Numbered from the stretch's first letter, positions 40,516 to 50,191 are shown. The stretch is 64,000 nucleotides of DNA from Bacteroidota bacterium (GCA_030684395.1 JAUXTT010000001.1:62001-126000), one strand, 5' to 3'. The notes: generated from the sequence alone by a model not told the origin. Program-made: numbers and translations.

Positions 40516-41531
40516 TTTGAAACGAGTAATGGAATTCTAACTACAAATTGTTTTTCTGTTTGCATCACTTCTACCTGCCGGCTTGTGAAATAGCTGTAGC
40601 GCTTTTTTATATTCTGCAATCCTGTCCTGGAACTTTCTTCTTCCACTTTTCTTAACTGCAGATCATTACTCACCTGCAAAATATCCTGATCAACCATAAT
40701 AGCTATTTTCAAAGGAAAAGCAGAAGAAACCTCGTTATGTTTAATTGCGTTTTCAATCAGCATCTGTAATGCCATTGGCGGCAACATTAATTGCAACTTA
40801 TCTTCCGGCACCTGAAAATCAAAAGCAATGTTCGTGTCAAAACGAATCTGAAGCAAATAGGTGTATGATTTTATAAATGTAAGTTCGTTTTCCAAAGTAA
40901 CCAGTTCATTATTTCTGTTGTCTAATAAATACCTGTATACTTTTGAAAGTTGATTAATAAAATCAACCGATTTATCCTGATCCTTGTATACCAATGATGA
41001 CAATACGCTCAGGTTGTTGAACAAAAAATGTGGATTAACCTGGTCTTTCAGGTTTTGCAATTGTGCCTGCAGGCTCTCCGCCTTGTATTTCTCTACTTCT
41101 AATAATGACCTTTTCCAATTACCGAAAAATTGCGTTCCAATTTCCATAGACAAAATAATAAACGTAATCAACATTCCCACAGAAACTGAGACAATCATCA
41201 GCGTATCTTTACCTGCCTTTGGAATTTCACACATATATCGATCAAACAAAAGCATGGAACCATATATTGTGAGGGTACTAAAAACAATACTAACAGGTGC
41301 ATGAATCAAAATCCGCCTTAAGGGTTTTTGAATCCAGGGGAATCTTTTGTTCATCAGGAAATCTATGCGCAGGTTCCCTTCCCACACCAAAATGGTAATA
41401 ACAACCGAAGTCAGGAAATGAAAGAACAATTGCTTGTTTGTTACGGTAATAGGCTTGATCAGTTCCAGGAAAAGGCCAACGACAATTCCCACAATAATCA
41501 TATAAATAAACCTACCCTTCCTTTTTCGCAT
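40512..41531 (-). CDS. LytS-like sensor histidine kinase
   Basis: A 339-residue kinase with four membrane segments in the first 140 residues and no extracytoplasmic sensor domain. The His_kinase (PF06580) region has LKDQVNPHFLFNNLSVL with the phospho-accepting His. An ATP-binding half follows with PPMALQMLIENAIKHNE and a late TGLQNIKKRY. It pairs with the overlapping LytTR regulator. A TonB receptor gene lies 27 bases upstream in the same direction and may be cotranscribed. Confidence 0.9.
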   Translation of the reverse strand: MRKRKGRFIYMIIVGIVVGLFLELIKPITVTNKQLFFHFLTSVVITILVWEGNLRIDFLMNKRFPWIQKPLRRILIHAPVSIVFSTLTIYGSMLLFDRYMCEIPKAGKDTLMIVSVSVGMLITFIILSMEIGTQFFGNWKRSLLEVEKYKAESLQAQLQNLKDQVNPHFLFNNLSVLSSLVYKDQDKSVDFINQLSKVYRYLLDNRNNELVTLENELTFIKSYTYLLQIRFDTNIAFDFQVPEDKLQLMLPPMALQMLIENAIKHNEVSSAFPLKIAIMVDQDILQVSNDLQLRKVEEESSRTGLQNIKKRYSYFTSRQVEVMQTEKQFVVRIPLLVSK

Positions 41532-41558
41532 GTTATAAATGTAAAGAATATTCTAAGA

Positions 41559-43937
41559 TCAAAACTGCACTTTGTAAACAAAATTTGGAAACAACCCTAT
41601 TTGGTATGCTGTGTTAATTGTATTTGTTAAGGGGTTGTAGCGTTGTGCAAATACATTTTTATTATTGGTCACATTTTGAACATCAAAGAAAACAGATTGA
41701 GACACTTTGCTTTTCTTACTATTCATGGTAAAACCTGTTTTTACATCCAATCTGAAAAAATCAGGGTTACGCAAAGTAAAAGCATAATCATCTCCCTTTA
41801 AGATTTGTTGTTTTACTGCCTGGGAAGCAACCAAATCAACCGGTGTGTAATACCTTCCTCCGGCTTGCGTCATCTTCACATCAATAGTAAATGAATTTCT
41901 TTTTTCCTTACCCACTTTAAATTCCTTCCCAACCAATACGTTATAAACAAACTTTCCGTTGAAGGCAGTATTACGTTCTATCTTATCGCTTCCTTTGTAT
42001 TTAGACTCATAAATTGTTCCTGTTATCAAACCATAATATCCCTTGCTGAAGAATTTCTCAATGGTTAACTCAGCGCCATAGTTAGTTCCTGTTCCTGAAT
42101 TTTTTAAATAACCCTGCTCATTCGGATTAAAACTTGCACCTGCATTCAGCATAGAAAAACTACCGGGAGTAATACTCACCGGAACATTATATAACATTTG
42201 ATAATACACTTCTGTTTTCACTCTCCAGTCTTTTACCGGCAACACATCGTATCCTAAAACAAAATGATGGCTCTTGGTAAAATCAAGGTCTTTGTTGGAT
42301 TGACTATAAGTTCCATCAGCTTGCAATGTGCGGTAAAAATATACATCGGTCGGTTGCATCTGGCTGTGCATTCCATAACCAACACTTACTGTATTCTTAT
42401 TATTTACCTGGTATTTTAAACCTGCACGGGGCTCAACAGAAACAGAATTGTTTAATGTAAGGTATTGCGCATGAACACCCGTATTTAAAGTAAGCTTATC
42501 ATTAAAACTATATTTAGCATGAGCATAACCTTGTACCAGGGTTGTGAAATCATTAAAATCCCATATCTGTTGCCAAACAGGCGTAAACTCACGATTACGG
42601 TAAAACAAATTCAGGTTCATCACCTCACCTATTGCGCCTACCTTTACAAATAATTTTGAGCTGATTTTTGAATTGAAAGACGTATTCACAGAATAATGAA
42701 TACGTGTTGTTTTATTTTCCAATATGCGCGTTGTTTTTGCATCAGCTGTTGCAATAGAATCTTCGTTGTAATTAGAAGCTGCATACGTGGAACCAATCAC
42801 GGTATTGAAATATGACTTCTCTCCAACTTTAATAAAATGCTTCAATCCAATTAAAGCCAGGTCGCTTGTGAAATAGGCATCTCTTGTAGGATCAGCAAAC
42901 AAATCGGTACTATCTATTTTATCGTGTACAAAATCGATTTTACTTTTTCCACCTAACCCAAACAATGTAAAGCGTCCAAACTTAGTATTAGCACCTGTTA
43001 TTTTAAATGAAAGATCCTGATAAAAAGGAGTTGCCGTAGTGCCAATTGGAATACCAATAGCCTGTGCTACACCGGTAAATGAGTAACGATAAGCTATCAG
43101 ATAGGAGGAGCCTTTTTCTTTATTGATGGGCCCTTCTGTCATCGCTTCCAATCCTGTTAATGCTCCAACCTGAATAGTATGCTCACGCTTATCTGAATTA
43201 CCTTTTCTGAATCCAAGATCAAATACCCCTGCATTTGCATTTCCATATTCTGAAGGAAAGGCAGAGGTAAAAAAATCAGAATTCTTTAAGAGATTAGTAT
43301 TGATAGCGCTTACCGGACCTCCTGTTGTTCCTACTGTAGAAAAGTGATTAGGGTTCGGGATATTTAAGCCTTCTATTCTCCACAAAACACCTGTAGGAGA
43401 ATTTCCTCTAATCACAATATCATTCCGCGAATCATCCGGTGAACTCACACCCGCAAAGTTAGCTGCCAATCGGGAAGGATCAGAACGCCCTCCTGCATAC
43501 CGGTTCACTTCTTCCATAGAAAAAGAGCGACCGCTCACCGTGCTTAATTCGTTAGTTGTTTCATTTTTTTTAGTGCCGGCAACTATTACTTCGTTTAAGG
43601 AAGTAACGTTCTCTTCCAGGCCAACATCCAGAGATACTTCCTTTCCGGAAGTAACAACCACGTTTGGGATTAACGTTTCTTTATAACCCAAATAAGTAAT
43701 TTTAATATCATACCGGCCCGGATTTACTTCCGTTAATTTAAAATACCCATTTATATCAGTAACAGTTGCCTTTTGAGGGTTGCTTGAAAGGATAATAATG
43801 CTTACACCAGGCAAAGGAGTTTGAGATTGTTTATCTATTACCGTTCCTTTAACAGTTTGAGTATTTGACTGTGCGAATAAACCCGTGTAGAAAAAGCTAA
43901 GTAAAGTGGTAATTAAAATTAGAGTATTTTTTTTCAT
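41559..43937 (-). CDS. TonB-dependent receptor
   Basis: A 792-residue outer-membrane receptor starting at ATG 43937, where the signal peptide begins (KKNTLILITTLLSFFYTGLFAQ). A longer frame from 43970 adds 11 unlikely residues. A carboxypeptidase-regulatory-like domain covers about 28-115. The plug domain spans 125-240 (RSFSMEEVNRYAG, DIVIRGNSPTGVLWRIEG). A 22-strand-type barrel fills the rest, ending in VYKVQF with the aromatic terminal residue of barrels. The substrate is unknown and no SusD partner is present. It probably heads an operon with the LytS/LytTR pair. Confidence 0.9.
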   Translation of the reverse strand: MKKNTLILITTLLSFFYTGLFAQSNTQTVKGTVIDKQSQTPLPGVSIIILSSNPQKATVTDINGYFKLTEVNPGRYDIKITYLGYKETLIPNVVVTSGKEVSLDVGLEENVTSLNEVIVAGTKKNETTNELSTVSGRSFSMEEVNRYAGGRSDPSRLAANFAGVSSPDDSRNDIVIRGNSPTGVLWRIEGLNIPNPNHFSTVGTTGGPVSAINTNLLKNSDFFTSAFPSEYGNANAGVFDLGFRKGNSDKREHTIQVGALTGLEAMTEGPINKEKGSSYLIAYRYSFTGVAQAIGIPIGTTATPFYQDLSFKITGANTKFGRFTLFGLGGKSKIDFVHDKIDSTDLFADPTRDAYFTSDLALIGLKHFIKVGEKSYFNTVIGSTYAASNYNEDSIATADAKTTRILENKTTRIHYSVNTSFNSKISSKLFVKVGAIGEVMNLNLFYRNREFTPVWQQIWDFNDFTTLVQGYAHAKYSFNDKLTLNTGVHAQYLTLNNSVSVEPRAGLKYQVNNKNTVSVGYGMHSQMQPTDVYFYRTLQADGTYSQSNKDLDFTKSHHFVLGYDVLPVKDWRVKTEVYYQMLYNVPVSITPGSFSMLNAGASFNPNEQGYLKNSGTGTNYGAELTIEKFFSKGYYGLITGTIYESKYKGSDKIERNTAFNGKFVYNVLVGKEFKVGKEKRNSFTIDVKMTQAGGRYYTPVDLVASQAVKQQILKGDDYAFTLRNPDFFRLDVKTGFTMNSKKSKVSQSVFFDVQNVTNNKNVFAQRYNPLTNTINTAYQIGLFPNFVYKVQF

Positions 43938-44190
43938 CTGTTTGAATTTTATGATACAATAGTACTTCACTTGTATATGGTACTAAAGCATAAAACCGAT
44001 GAATTGTAGAATTTTAGTCTTGAGTTGTAAAATTACCAGGGTTTTGCATTTACAAATACTCAACCACATCCGTTAATAAATCATTGTCCGTAAAAATACA
44101 GTGTATGGATGCAGTGTCCTTTATGTATTATGGGCTTTTGACAAGTAATTTTTATCGAAAAGTGAAAACGCCGTCTGATAAAGCAGGGTC
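43938..44190. other. intergenic region before the TonB receptor
   Basis: I see no gene in this 253-base stretch. It must hold the receptor promoter on the minus strand, but I find no clean -7 box. Confidence 0.4.
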
Positions 44191-44382
44191 TCAATTACCG
44201 TTTTCGTGCTTTCTTCTATTGAGTTCCAGAATTTCATTTACTAATTTAGGACAATCTCCTATGATTCTTACAGCGAAAAAAAGATCCTCTTTGTCACAGT
44301 CGAATACTTTACACCAACGTTCGATTTCTTCGTCGTTCGTTACATCAACAGATCCCTCCTCCCAATCATCATTCATTTTCAC
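44191..44382 (-). CDS. DUF3606-like small protein
   Basis: A 63-residue acidic protein. The sequence pattern (VDVTNDEEIERWCKVFDCDKEDLFFAV, in two parts, then IGDCPKLVNEILE) resembles DUF3606 proteins, which are short helical proteins of unknown function, often stress-linked in alphaproteobacteria and Bacteroidota. It stands alone on the minus strand. Upstream on its side lie direct repeats at 44433-44473 that may control it. Confidence 0.65.
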   Translation of the reverse strand: MKMNDDWEEGSVDVTNDEEIERWCKVFDCDKEDLFFAVRIIGDCPKLVNEILELNRRKHENGN

Positions 44383-44432
44383 AGTAAAAGTGTTTATACA
44401 AAAATACTATATGGTAAACTTAAAACCATGAG

Positions 44433-44473
44433 CCATTTAACCCATTTAATTATATGGGTCATTTAACCCATTT
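44433..44473. repeat. CATTTAACCCATTT tandem pair
   Basis: CATTTAACCCATTT occurs at 44434-44447 and again at 44460-44473, 26 bases apart, with ATGGGT between them forming a hairpin with the first copy. Spacing of about two and a half helical turns could suit a dimeric regulator of the DUF3606-like gene. Confidence 0.55.
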
Positions 44474-44674
44474 TTATAGGTTTTTTAACCCTAAACAATT
44501 ATCCATTTCGATAATCCTCCTGATTTTCAGATTAATTTTCAAAAGCCCAATATGCATAAAATAATTTGTACTTATGCTTTAGCACGTGTGTATACAACAC
44601 GTCCCACCATATTACCAGACTCGTAATTTCCAAACGAAAGGTTAATTAAATTATGGGCTTTCCCCCGCTTTTTT

Positions 44675-44682
44675 TATATTTA
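44675..44682 (+). promoter_or_regulatory. -7 promoter box of the membrane protein / kinase operon
   Basis: TATATTTA, close to TAnnTTTG, lies 18 bases before the GTG start at 44700 and supports that start. Confidence 0.5.
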
Positions 44683-44699
44683 CACACTACCTGAGATTT

Positions 44700-45362
44700 G
44701 TGCTACTAAAAGAATACATTATTGAAATCCTTCCCGGACTATCCACTGCTTCAACTTTCCTGCCCTTTATTATAGCACTCATTTGTATCAATTGTTTGAA
44801 AACTGAAGTTAAATGGCTTTTTTTTCTTGTACTGGCCTCAATTCTTGCAGAGCTGATTGGTCTTATAATGCATCATTACACCAAGTCGGGAAATATTATT
44901 TACATTAATATATATCAGATCGTTGAAACAATTCTTATTACACTTTTTTTCCGTTCTACCACTCCTACTATTATTTTGCGTTATTTAATAACCCTACTAT
45001 GCACAGGGATTTGCATTTGGTCGCTCTACTTCATTTTAGGCCCAAACAGGAACAGTTTAAATGACGTTGCATTCGGAATTGAATCCATCTACGTAATGAT
45101 TTTTAGTCTCCTTGGCTTCTATTTTTTACTCAAAAAATTACAGAATAATAACATCTGGGACATTCCTGTTTTTTGGGTTAATTCAGCACTCCTTTTGTAT
45201 TTTGGAGGAAACCTTTTTTTACATGGGTTTGGCAATTATCTATACGAACACTCTTTATATACCTTTTTTGAGCTTTGGAGTATAATACATTCTTCCCTCA
45301 ACATTTTATTTTACATTTTAATAGCAGTAGCATTTTGGAAAACCAGGAAATATCAGGCGTAA
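44700..45362 (+). CDS. polytopic membrane protein, sensor-kinase partner
   Basis: A 220-residue protein with seven predicted membrane helices and very short loops, starting at GTG 44700. No family recognised. Its gene overlaps the histidine kinase downstream by 28 bases or more, so the two are translated together. By position and topology I infer a membrane sensor or input protein for that kinase, which has only one membrane segment of its own. No catalytic motif is visible. Confidence 0.7.
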   Translation: MLLKEYIIEILPGLSTASTFLPFIIALICINCLKTEVKWLFFLVLASILAELIGLIMHHYTKSGNIIYINIYQIVETILITLFFRSTTPTIILRYLITLLCTGICIWSLYFILGPNRNSLNDVAFGIESIYVMIFSLLGFYFLLKKLQNNNIWDIPVFWVNSALLLYFGGNLFLHGFGNYLYEHSLYTFFELWSIIHSSLNILFYILIAVAFWKTRKYQA

Positions 45363-46150
45363 CGGAATTCGTTGCATTGGGATCTTTAGGAATGATCGTT
45401 TTGATTGTTTTTATATTTCTGTTTATCATCATGTATCAGAAAAAAATGAATACACACGCGCTTCAAATCAATGAAAAAGAAACAAATCACCAAAAAGAAT
45501 TGTTAGGATCTACAATTATGGTAGAAGAGAAAGAAAGGGAACGTATTGCCAAAAACCTTCATGATGATATTGGAACCAATCTGAATGTATTAAAACTTCA
45601 ACTCACCAAAATTTCCCGAAACCCTGCAGATAAAGAGCTGGTAGCCGAGTTATTACATGAGTCGAAGGCTATGCTCGAAAACACTATTCAACAAGTAAGA
45701 GGCATTAGTAAAGACCTCATGCCTCCCGTGTTAATGAATCTCGGTTTTGAAAAAGCCCTTTCCGAATTGTGCCGGAATATAAACAACAGTAATAGTATTT
45801 ATGTTGATTTCACAACAATGAGTGAAGGCAGGACTCCTGACCAAAAAATAATATTACAACTTTACCGCATTGTGAATGAGGTAGTCAATAATATTATTAA
45901 GCATGCAAATGCCACCCATATCAGTATGAAACTAAGTGCCCAGGGGAACAGCTATACTGTTCTTGTAGCTCACAATGGCAACGGCATTAATGATCAGGAT
46001 ATTAAAAAATTAAGTGGTGAAGGAAAAGGAGTTGGACTAAAAAGCATTCTGAGCCGGGTTCAGGTTGTGAATGGAAGGATAGAATACTCAACCCATGAAA
46101 AAAATTCAGAAATAAAAATTGAAGTCCCTCTTAAAGAAAGTAAACAATAA
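45335..46150 (+). CDS. NarX/DesK-type sensor histidine kinase
   Basis: A kinase of about 271 residues. The start is uncertain: TTG 45335 gives a 28-base overlap with the upstream gene, while TTG 45275 would give 88. One membrane segment (VALGSLGMIVLIVFIFLFI) is followed by a coiled coil and a HisKA_3 dimerisation domain with RIAKNLHDDIGTNL (phospho-accepting His). The HATPase domain has IVNEVVNNIIKHANA and GVGLKSILSRV. There is no extracytoplasmic domain. The next gene encodes the matching NarL-type regulator. Confidence 0.88.
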   Translation: MENQEISGVTEFVALGSLGMIVLIVFIFLFIIMYQKKMNTHALQINEKETNHQKELLGSTIMVEEKERERIAKNLHDDIGTNLNVLKLQLTKISRNPADKELVAELLHESKAMLENTIQQVRGISKDLMPPVLMNLGFEKALSELCRNINNSNSIYVDFTTMSEGRTPDQKIILQLYRIVNEVVNNIIKHANATHISMKLSAQGNSYTVLVAHNGNGINDQDIKKLSGEGKGVGLKSILSRVQVVNGRIEYSTHEKNSEIKIEVPLKESKQ

Positions 46151-46163
46151 ATTAAGTTGAAGT

Positions 46164-46826
46164 ATGAAGCGCCAGATTAAAATAGCTGTAGTTGATGATC
46201 AACACTTGTTTCGCAAAGGAATTGTTTCCTTGCTGAAAGAATTTAATGAATTACATGTAGTATTTGAAGCAGAGCATGGAAAAGACTTGTTGGATAAACT
46301 AAAAACAGAAATTCCGGATGTGGTACTAATGGACCTTGAAATGCCCGTACTGAATGGCATTGAAACCACCAAAGCTTTGAAAGAAAAATATCCACAAATA
46401 AAAATAATCATACTTACCATGCACAACGACGAAGAATTTGTTGCCGATCTGCTGATAAAAGGTGCCCATGGTTTTTTACTGAAAGATCAGGATATTGAAA
46501 TAGTGGCAGATGCCATTCATGCCGTTATTGAAAAAGGTCATTATTTCAACGCAAGTATTTCCGAACAATTGGCAAAAGGTTTGGCAAAAAACATCCATAC
46601 AATACCTTCCTTTAACAAACCTACATTTACCGATCGTGAACTGGAAGTAATGTCCCTGATGTGCAAACAGTTAACCAATAAAGAAATTGCCGACCGCTTG
46701 TTAACAAGTGTACGAACAATCGACAGGCACCGCGAAAATCTCTTGCTTAAAATGGGTGTAAAAAACCGGGCCGGGATTGTTCTTTATGCTATCCAAAATA
46801 ATTTGGTATCAAAGGACTTTTTATAA
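46164..46826 (+). CDS. NarL/LuxR-family response regulator
   Basis: A 220-residue regulator. The receiver domain has the acidic pair in VVDDQHLF, acceptor Asp in VVLMDLEMPVLNG near residue 55, and TMHNDEEF plus LLKDQD at its end. A LuxR-type helix-turn-helix lies in residues 150-215 (FTDRELEVMSLMCKQ, then NKEIADRLLTSVRTIDRHR). It follows the kinase by 13 bases. Targets are unknown; the membrane protein and kinase genes upstream complete the signalling unit. Confidence 0.93.
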   Translation: MKRQIKIAVVDDQHLFRKGIVSLLKEFNELHVVFEAEHGKDLLDKLKTEIPDVVLMDLEMPVLNGIETTKALKEKYPQIKIIILTMHNDEEFVADLLIKGAHGFLLKDQDIEIVADAIHAVIEKGHYFNASISEQLAKGLAKNIHTIPSFNKPTFTDRELEVMSLMCKQLTNKEIADRLLTSVRTIDRHRENLLLKMGVKNRAGIVLYAIQNNLVSKDFL

Positions 46827-46965
46827 AAAATCGGTGTTCTCCATTTCGGTTTTTATGCAATCACCTTTAGCGGATATAAAATTCAATGAACCAATTTCAC
46901 ACATTCCTCATGTATTGTTCTGATATAAATCAGCGGGTAAGATATACTTTCCGAAAATTATTCCC

Positions 46966-46973
46966 TACCTTTA
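46966..46973 (+). promoter_or_regulatory. possible -7 box of the mla operon
   Basis: TACCTTTA, a TAnnTTTG-like box, lies only 5 bases before ATG 46978. The spacing would make the transcript nearly leaderless, so this is tentative. Confidence 0.35.
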
Positions 46974-46977
46974 AACC

Positions 46978-47745
46978 ATGTTGCCAAAGGTTCTGAACAA
47001 CTTTTTTGATGAAATGGGTTCGATTTCCCGCTTCGGTTTCCGTTTTTTCAAAGAAGGCTTTGTTCCCCGTTATGAGTTCCGTGAAATGATCCGCCAATGT
47101 TATTATGTTGGTTATCGTTCGCTGCCACTTGTTGGCCTTACCGCATTTATTATGGGCCTTGTTATTACCATTCAGTCACGCCCTACTCTGGTAGAATTTG
47201 GTGCTGAGGACTGGTTACCAAAAATGGTTTCTGTTTCACTTCTTCGTGAGATCACACCAGTTATTACAGCATTGATCTGCGCAGGAAAAATAGGTTCAGG
47301 TATGGGTGCAGAATTAGGCTCAATGAAAGTAACGGAACAGATAGATGCCATGGAAGTATCCGGCACCAATCCGTTTAAGTATTTAGTTGTTACCCGTGTG
47401 TTCGCTACAACTCTCATGATTCCTTTACTTGCCATATTAGGCGATGCAATTTCTTTATACGGCGCATACCTTGGGTGTAATATACGTGGTGTTGTAAGCT
47501 GGCAGTTATACTGGAATCAAGTGTTTGAAACAATTACTTATGGCGATTTGATCCCATCCGTTCTTAAAACTTTTTTCTTCGGTTACGCAATTGGAGTGAT
47601 TGGTTGTTTTAAAGGATATTACTCAAGCAAAGGTACAGAAGGTGTTGGGCAATCAGCCAACTCTGCCGTTGTGCTCTCATCACTCTTAATTTTCATTATT
47701 GATCTGTTAGCAGTTCAGATTATTGATATTCTCAATTTAACCTAA
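46978..47745 (+). CDS. mlaE: MlaE-type ABC permease
   Basis: A 255-residue inner-membrane permease of the MlaE/YrbE family, part of the machinery that moves phospholipids between outer and inner membranes. An amphipathic N-terminal helix (FGFRFFKEGF) is followed by five to six membrane segments, with the family motif GKIGSGMGAELGSMKVTEQIDAME around residues 102-125, split here as GKIGSGMGAELGS and MKVTEQIDAME. It overlaps the ATPase gene by one base and is followed by the MlaD gene, giving the order E-F-D. Confidence 0.93.
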   Translation: MLPKVLNNFFDEMGSISRFGFRFFKEGFVPRYEFREMIRQCYYVGYRSLPLVGLTAFIMGLVITIQSRPTLVEFGAEDWLPKMVSVSLLREITPVITALICAGKIGSGMGAELGSMKVTEQIDAMEVSGTNPFKYLVVTRVFATTLMIPLLAILGDAISLYGAYLGCNIRGVVSWQLYWNQVFETITYGDLIPSVLKTFFFGYAIGVIGCFKGYYSSKGTEGVGQSANSAVVLSSLLIFIIDLLAVQIIDILNLT

Positions 47746-48518
47746 TGGAAACAAAAACTGACATATCAAAACAACCGGCAGTAGCCTCTACAGAAATAGT
47801 TATTTCTATAGCCGGGCTTCATAAGTCGTTTGGAAGTAATAAAGTTTTGCGTGATTTTTGTTTGGATGTAAAGCGTGGAGAAAGTGTGGCAGTCATTGGA
47901 AAATCAGGTTCGGGAAAATCCGTGTTAATTAAATGTATTATTGGTTTGATCGACCCTGACTCAGGAAGTATTAATGTTTTAGGAAATGAAGTTACAAAAC
48001 TCGATCACATAAAACTTGATCGTTTGCGGGTAAAAGTTGCCTTCCTCTTTCAAAGCAATGCTCTTTACGATTCCATGACTGTTAGAGAGAATCTTGAATT
48101 TCCATTACGCAGGCATTGGGTAAATACCACAAAAGAAGAAGTAGATGTTTTGGTTGTGGAGGCTCTTACAAATGTGGGGCTTGCTCACACCATCGATATG
48201 ATGCCTTCCGAACTTTCAGGCGGTATGCGTAAGCGGGTTGCACTTGCCCGCACATTAATAATGAAACCTGAGATTATATTATACGACGAACCAACTACTG
48301 GTCTGGACCCTATCACAGCAAGGGAAATCAGTAACCTGATGGTAGATATTCAAAAAAAATACAATACTTCTTCTATCATTATTTCGCATGACCTTAACTG
48401 TGTGAAGCTTACAGCAAACAAAATTGTAATGCTTATCGACGGAAAAAACTATGCGGAAGGTAAATATGAAGAGCTTAGTAAAAGTGAAGATGAAAAAGTA
48501 AAAAATTTCTATATTTAA
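47745..48518 (+). CDS. mlaF: MlaF-type ABC ATPase
   Basis: A 257-residue ABC ATPase energising the MlaE permease. Walker A GKSGSGKSVLIK near residue 50, Q-loop FLFQSNALYDSMTV, signature LSGGMRKRVALARTL, Walker B IILYDEPTTGLDP, and the H loop ISHDL. The MlaF-specific stretch FQSNALYDSMTVREN is present. Its start codon overlaps the mlaE stop (TAATG), so translation is coupled. Confidence 0.94.
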   Translation: METKTDISKQPAVASTEIVISIAGLHKSFGSNKVLRDFCLDVKRGESVAVIGKSGSGKSVLIKCIIGLIDPDSGSINVLGNEVTKLDHIKLDRLRVKVAFLFQSNALYDSMTVRENLEFPLRRHWVNTTKEEVDVLVVEALTNVGLAHTIDMMPSELSGGMRKRVALARTLIMKPEIILYDEPTTGLDPITAREISNLMVDIQKKYNTSSIIISHDLNCVKLTANKIVMLIDGKNYAEGKYEELSKSEDEKVKNFYI

Positions 48519-48521
48519 ACA

Positions 48522-49484
48522 ATGATAAAAGACCTCTCCAGAAACGTTAAACTAGGCATTTTTGTTTTCGCAGGAACAATCTTCTTTATTGGAGTGCTAT
48601 ACATGATTGGAAGCAAACGCAATCTTTTTAGCTCCAACATTCTTATCTCCGCTAAATTTTATAATGCAGACGGTTTGATGAGTGGGAACAGTGTACGCTT
48701 TGCCGGAATTAATATTGGCACCGTAAAAAATGTTGAGATTATAAACGACACTACGGTTTTAGTACAAATGGTTATCGAGAATAAAGTTACCACACACATC
48801 AAAAAAAATTCGATAGCCAGCATTGGTACCGATGGATTGATGGGTAATAAATTGGTAAATATTGGATCGGTGAGTGCGGCTGCAGAAACAATTGAAGAAG
48901 GTGATGAGTTAAAAACCTTTAAAGCGATTAGTGCTGCGGAGATGATGCAAACTCTGAGCGCAACCAATGAAAACATAAAAATTATTACCGAAGATCTTAA
49001 GCAGATTTCATCCAAACTTAATAAAAACAATTCGCTTTGGAATTTCTTAGCGGATACAACACTTACCGAAAACCTGCGTCAAACTATTGTAAGTATAAAA
49101 TTAACCGGAGATCGTACTGCATACGTAGCCGGTGATCTGAAACAATTGATGGCTGGTGTAAAAGAAGGAAAAGGAACTTTAGGCGCGTTATTGATGGATA
49201 CTTCCTTATCAAAAAATCTTAGCCAATCCGTTGTAAATATTAAACTTGTATCAAACGACCTTGCCATTGTTTCCGGAGATCTGAGCAACATTACCAAAGG
49301 GATAAAAAATGGTGAAGGTGCTGTGGGTACACTTTTGATGGATACAACATTCGTACACAACATGAACAAGAGTATGGAAAACCTGAATACAGGCACCAAA
49401 GGTTTTTCTGAAAACATGGAAGCGTTAAAGCATAGTATCTTTTTGAGGAAGTACTTTAAAAAACAAGCGAAGGATAAAAAATAG
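48522..49484 (+). CDS. mlaD: MlaD-like MCE-domain protein
   Basis: A 320-residue protein with one N-terminal membrane anchor (LGIFVFAGTIFFIGVLYMIG) and an MCE domain over about residues 38-120 (GLMSGNSVRFAGINIGTVKNV, in parts). A long C-terminal helical region has two near-repeats with GTLGALLMDTSLS and GAVGTLLMDTTF. MCE proteins form hexameric rings that pass lipids through their centre. It lies three bases after mlaF. The C-terminal repeats are longer than in E. coli MlaD and resemble other Bacteroidota homologues. Confidence 0.9.
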   Translation: MIKDLSRNVKLGIFVFAGTIFFIGVLYMIGSKRNLFSSNILISAKFYNADGLMSGNSVRFAGINIGTVKNVEIINDTTVLVQMVIENKVTTHIKKNSIASIGTDGLMGNKLVNIGSVSAAAETIEEGDELKTFKAISAAEMMQTLSATNENIKIITEDLKQISSKLNKNNSLWNFLADTTLTENLRQTIVSIKLTGDRTAYVAGDLKQLMAGVKEGKGTLGALLMDTSLSKNLSQSVVNIKLVSNDLAIVSGDLSNITKGIKNGEGAVGTLLMDTTFVHNMNKSMENLNTGTKGFSENMEALKHSIFLRKYFKKQAKDKK

Positions 49485-49547
49485 AACTCCGCTTGTCTTG
49501 CTTAATGATTTGAAAACGTCTGTGGCAATAATCGACAGTGCAAAACC

Positions 49548-49958
49548 TTATACTTTAAAAAAGTGTTTTACCTTGGCAACAATCTGATTTTGCGTTAAAG
49601 CTTCAGATGCTTCAGTTGAAATGGTACGAATATTTGTTGAATGCTTCTCTTCCTGGATTTTTTTCTGCAAGTGAGTTTTCATTTCTGCTGGACCAAAAAC
49701 ATATAGTTCTTCTGTATCCTTCATTTGAGCAACTACTTCATCTAAATATTCTTTCGTTTGATTTTTTTTTCGTTCATCAAACACCTTTTCGTTGCTAATG
49801 TGGCGGTTACCGGAAAAATCACCTTTATCACCCTGATGTTCGTGATAAATGCGGTTTTCAATATTTGCTTCTATTTCGGTTATTGTTTCACCGCCCAATT
49901 CTAATTTTACGATGACAGCTTTTGCTCCATCAATCCATATTCCGGCTTGCTTTTTCAT
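49548..49958 (-). CDS. small eRF1/host-attachment-like protein
   Basis: A 136-residue protein. The opening (AGIWIDGAKAVIVKLE) and the later LYVFGPAEMKTHLQKKI recall the small proteins related to archaeal/eukaryal release-factor domains that are annotated as host attachment or baeRF proteins. The resemblance is from pattern memory only. It has no signal peptide and is rich in charged residues. It stands alone, convergent to mlaD. Confidence 0.55.
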   Translation of the reverse strand: MKKQAGIWIDGAKAVIVKLELGGETITEIEANIENRIYHEHQGDKGDFSGNRHISNEKVFDERKKNQTKEYLDEVVAQMKDTEELYVFGPAEMKTHLQKKIQEEKHSTNIRTISTEASEALTQNQIVAKVKHFFKV

Positions 49959-50191
49959 GAGTTCATTTTTTTGGTTAATAATTAAGGCAATTATGTTACA
50001 GGTAAGTGCTTTAGAAAAAACCTGCTTATACCAAAATTACTGAATTAAACCTATTGATACCAATGATCTCATCATCCGAATAGCTGATCTTTATCAGTCT
50101 AAACAAGGTCGGTTGACATTATTCCGGCAAATTTTATTTATCGCCTTTGCACTATTCTCTACAAGAATGTAATCATCCTATAATTAGTAAC

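Larger units (their letters stand above)
44383..44699. other. intergenic region with repeats and divergent promoters
   Basis: No gene visible. It contains two 15-base direct repeats (44433-44473), a partial hairpin ACCCAT/ATGGGT between them, and a promoter for the following gene at 44675. Confidence 0.5.
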
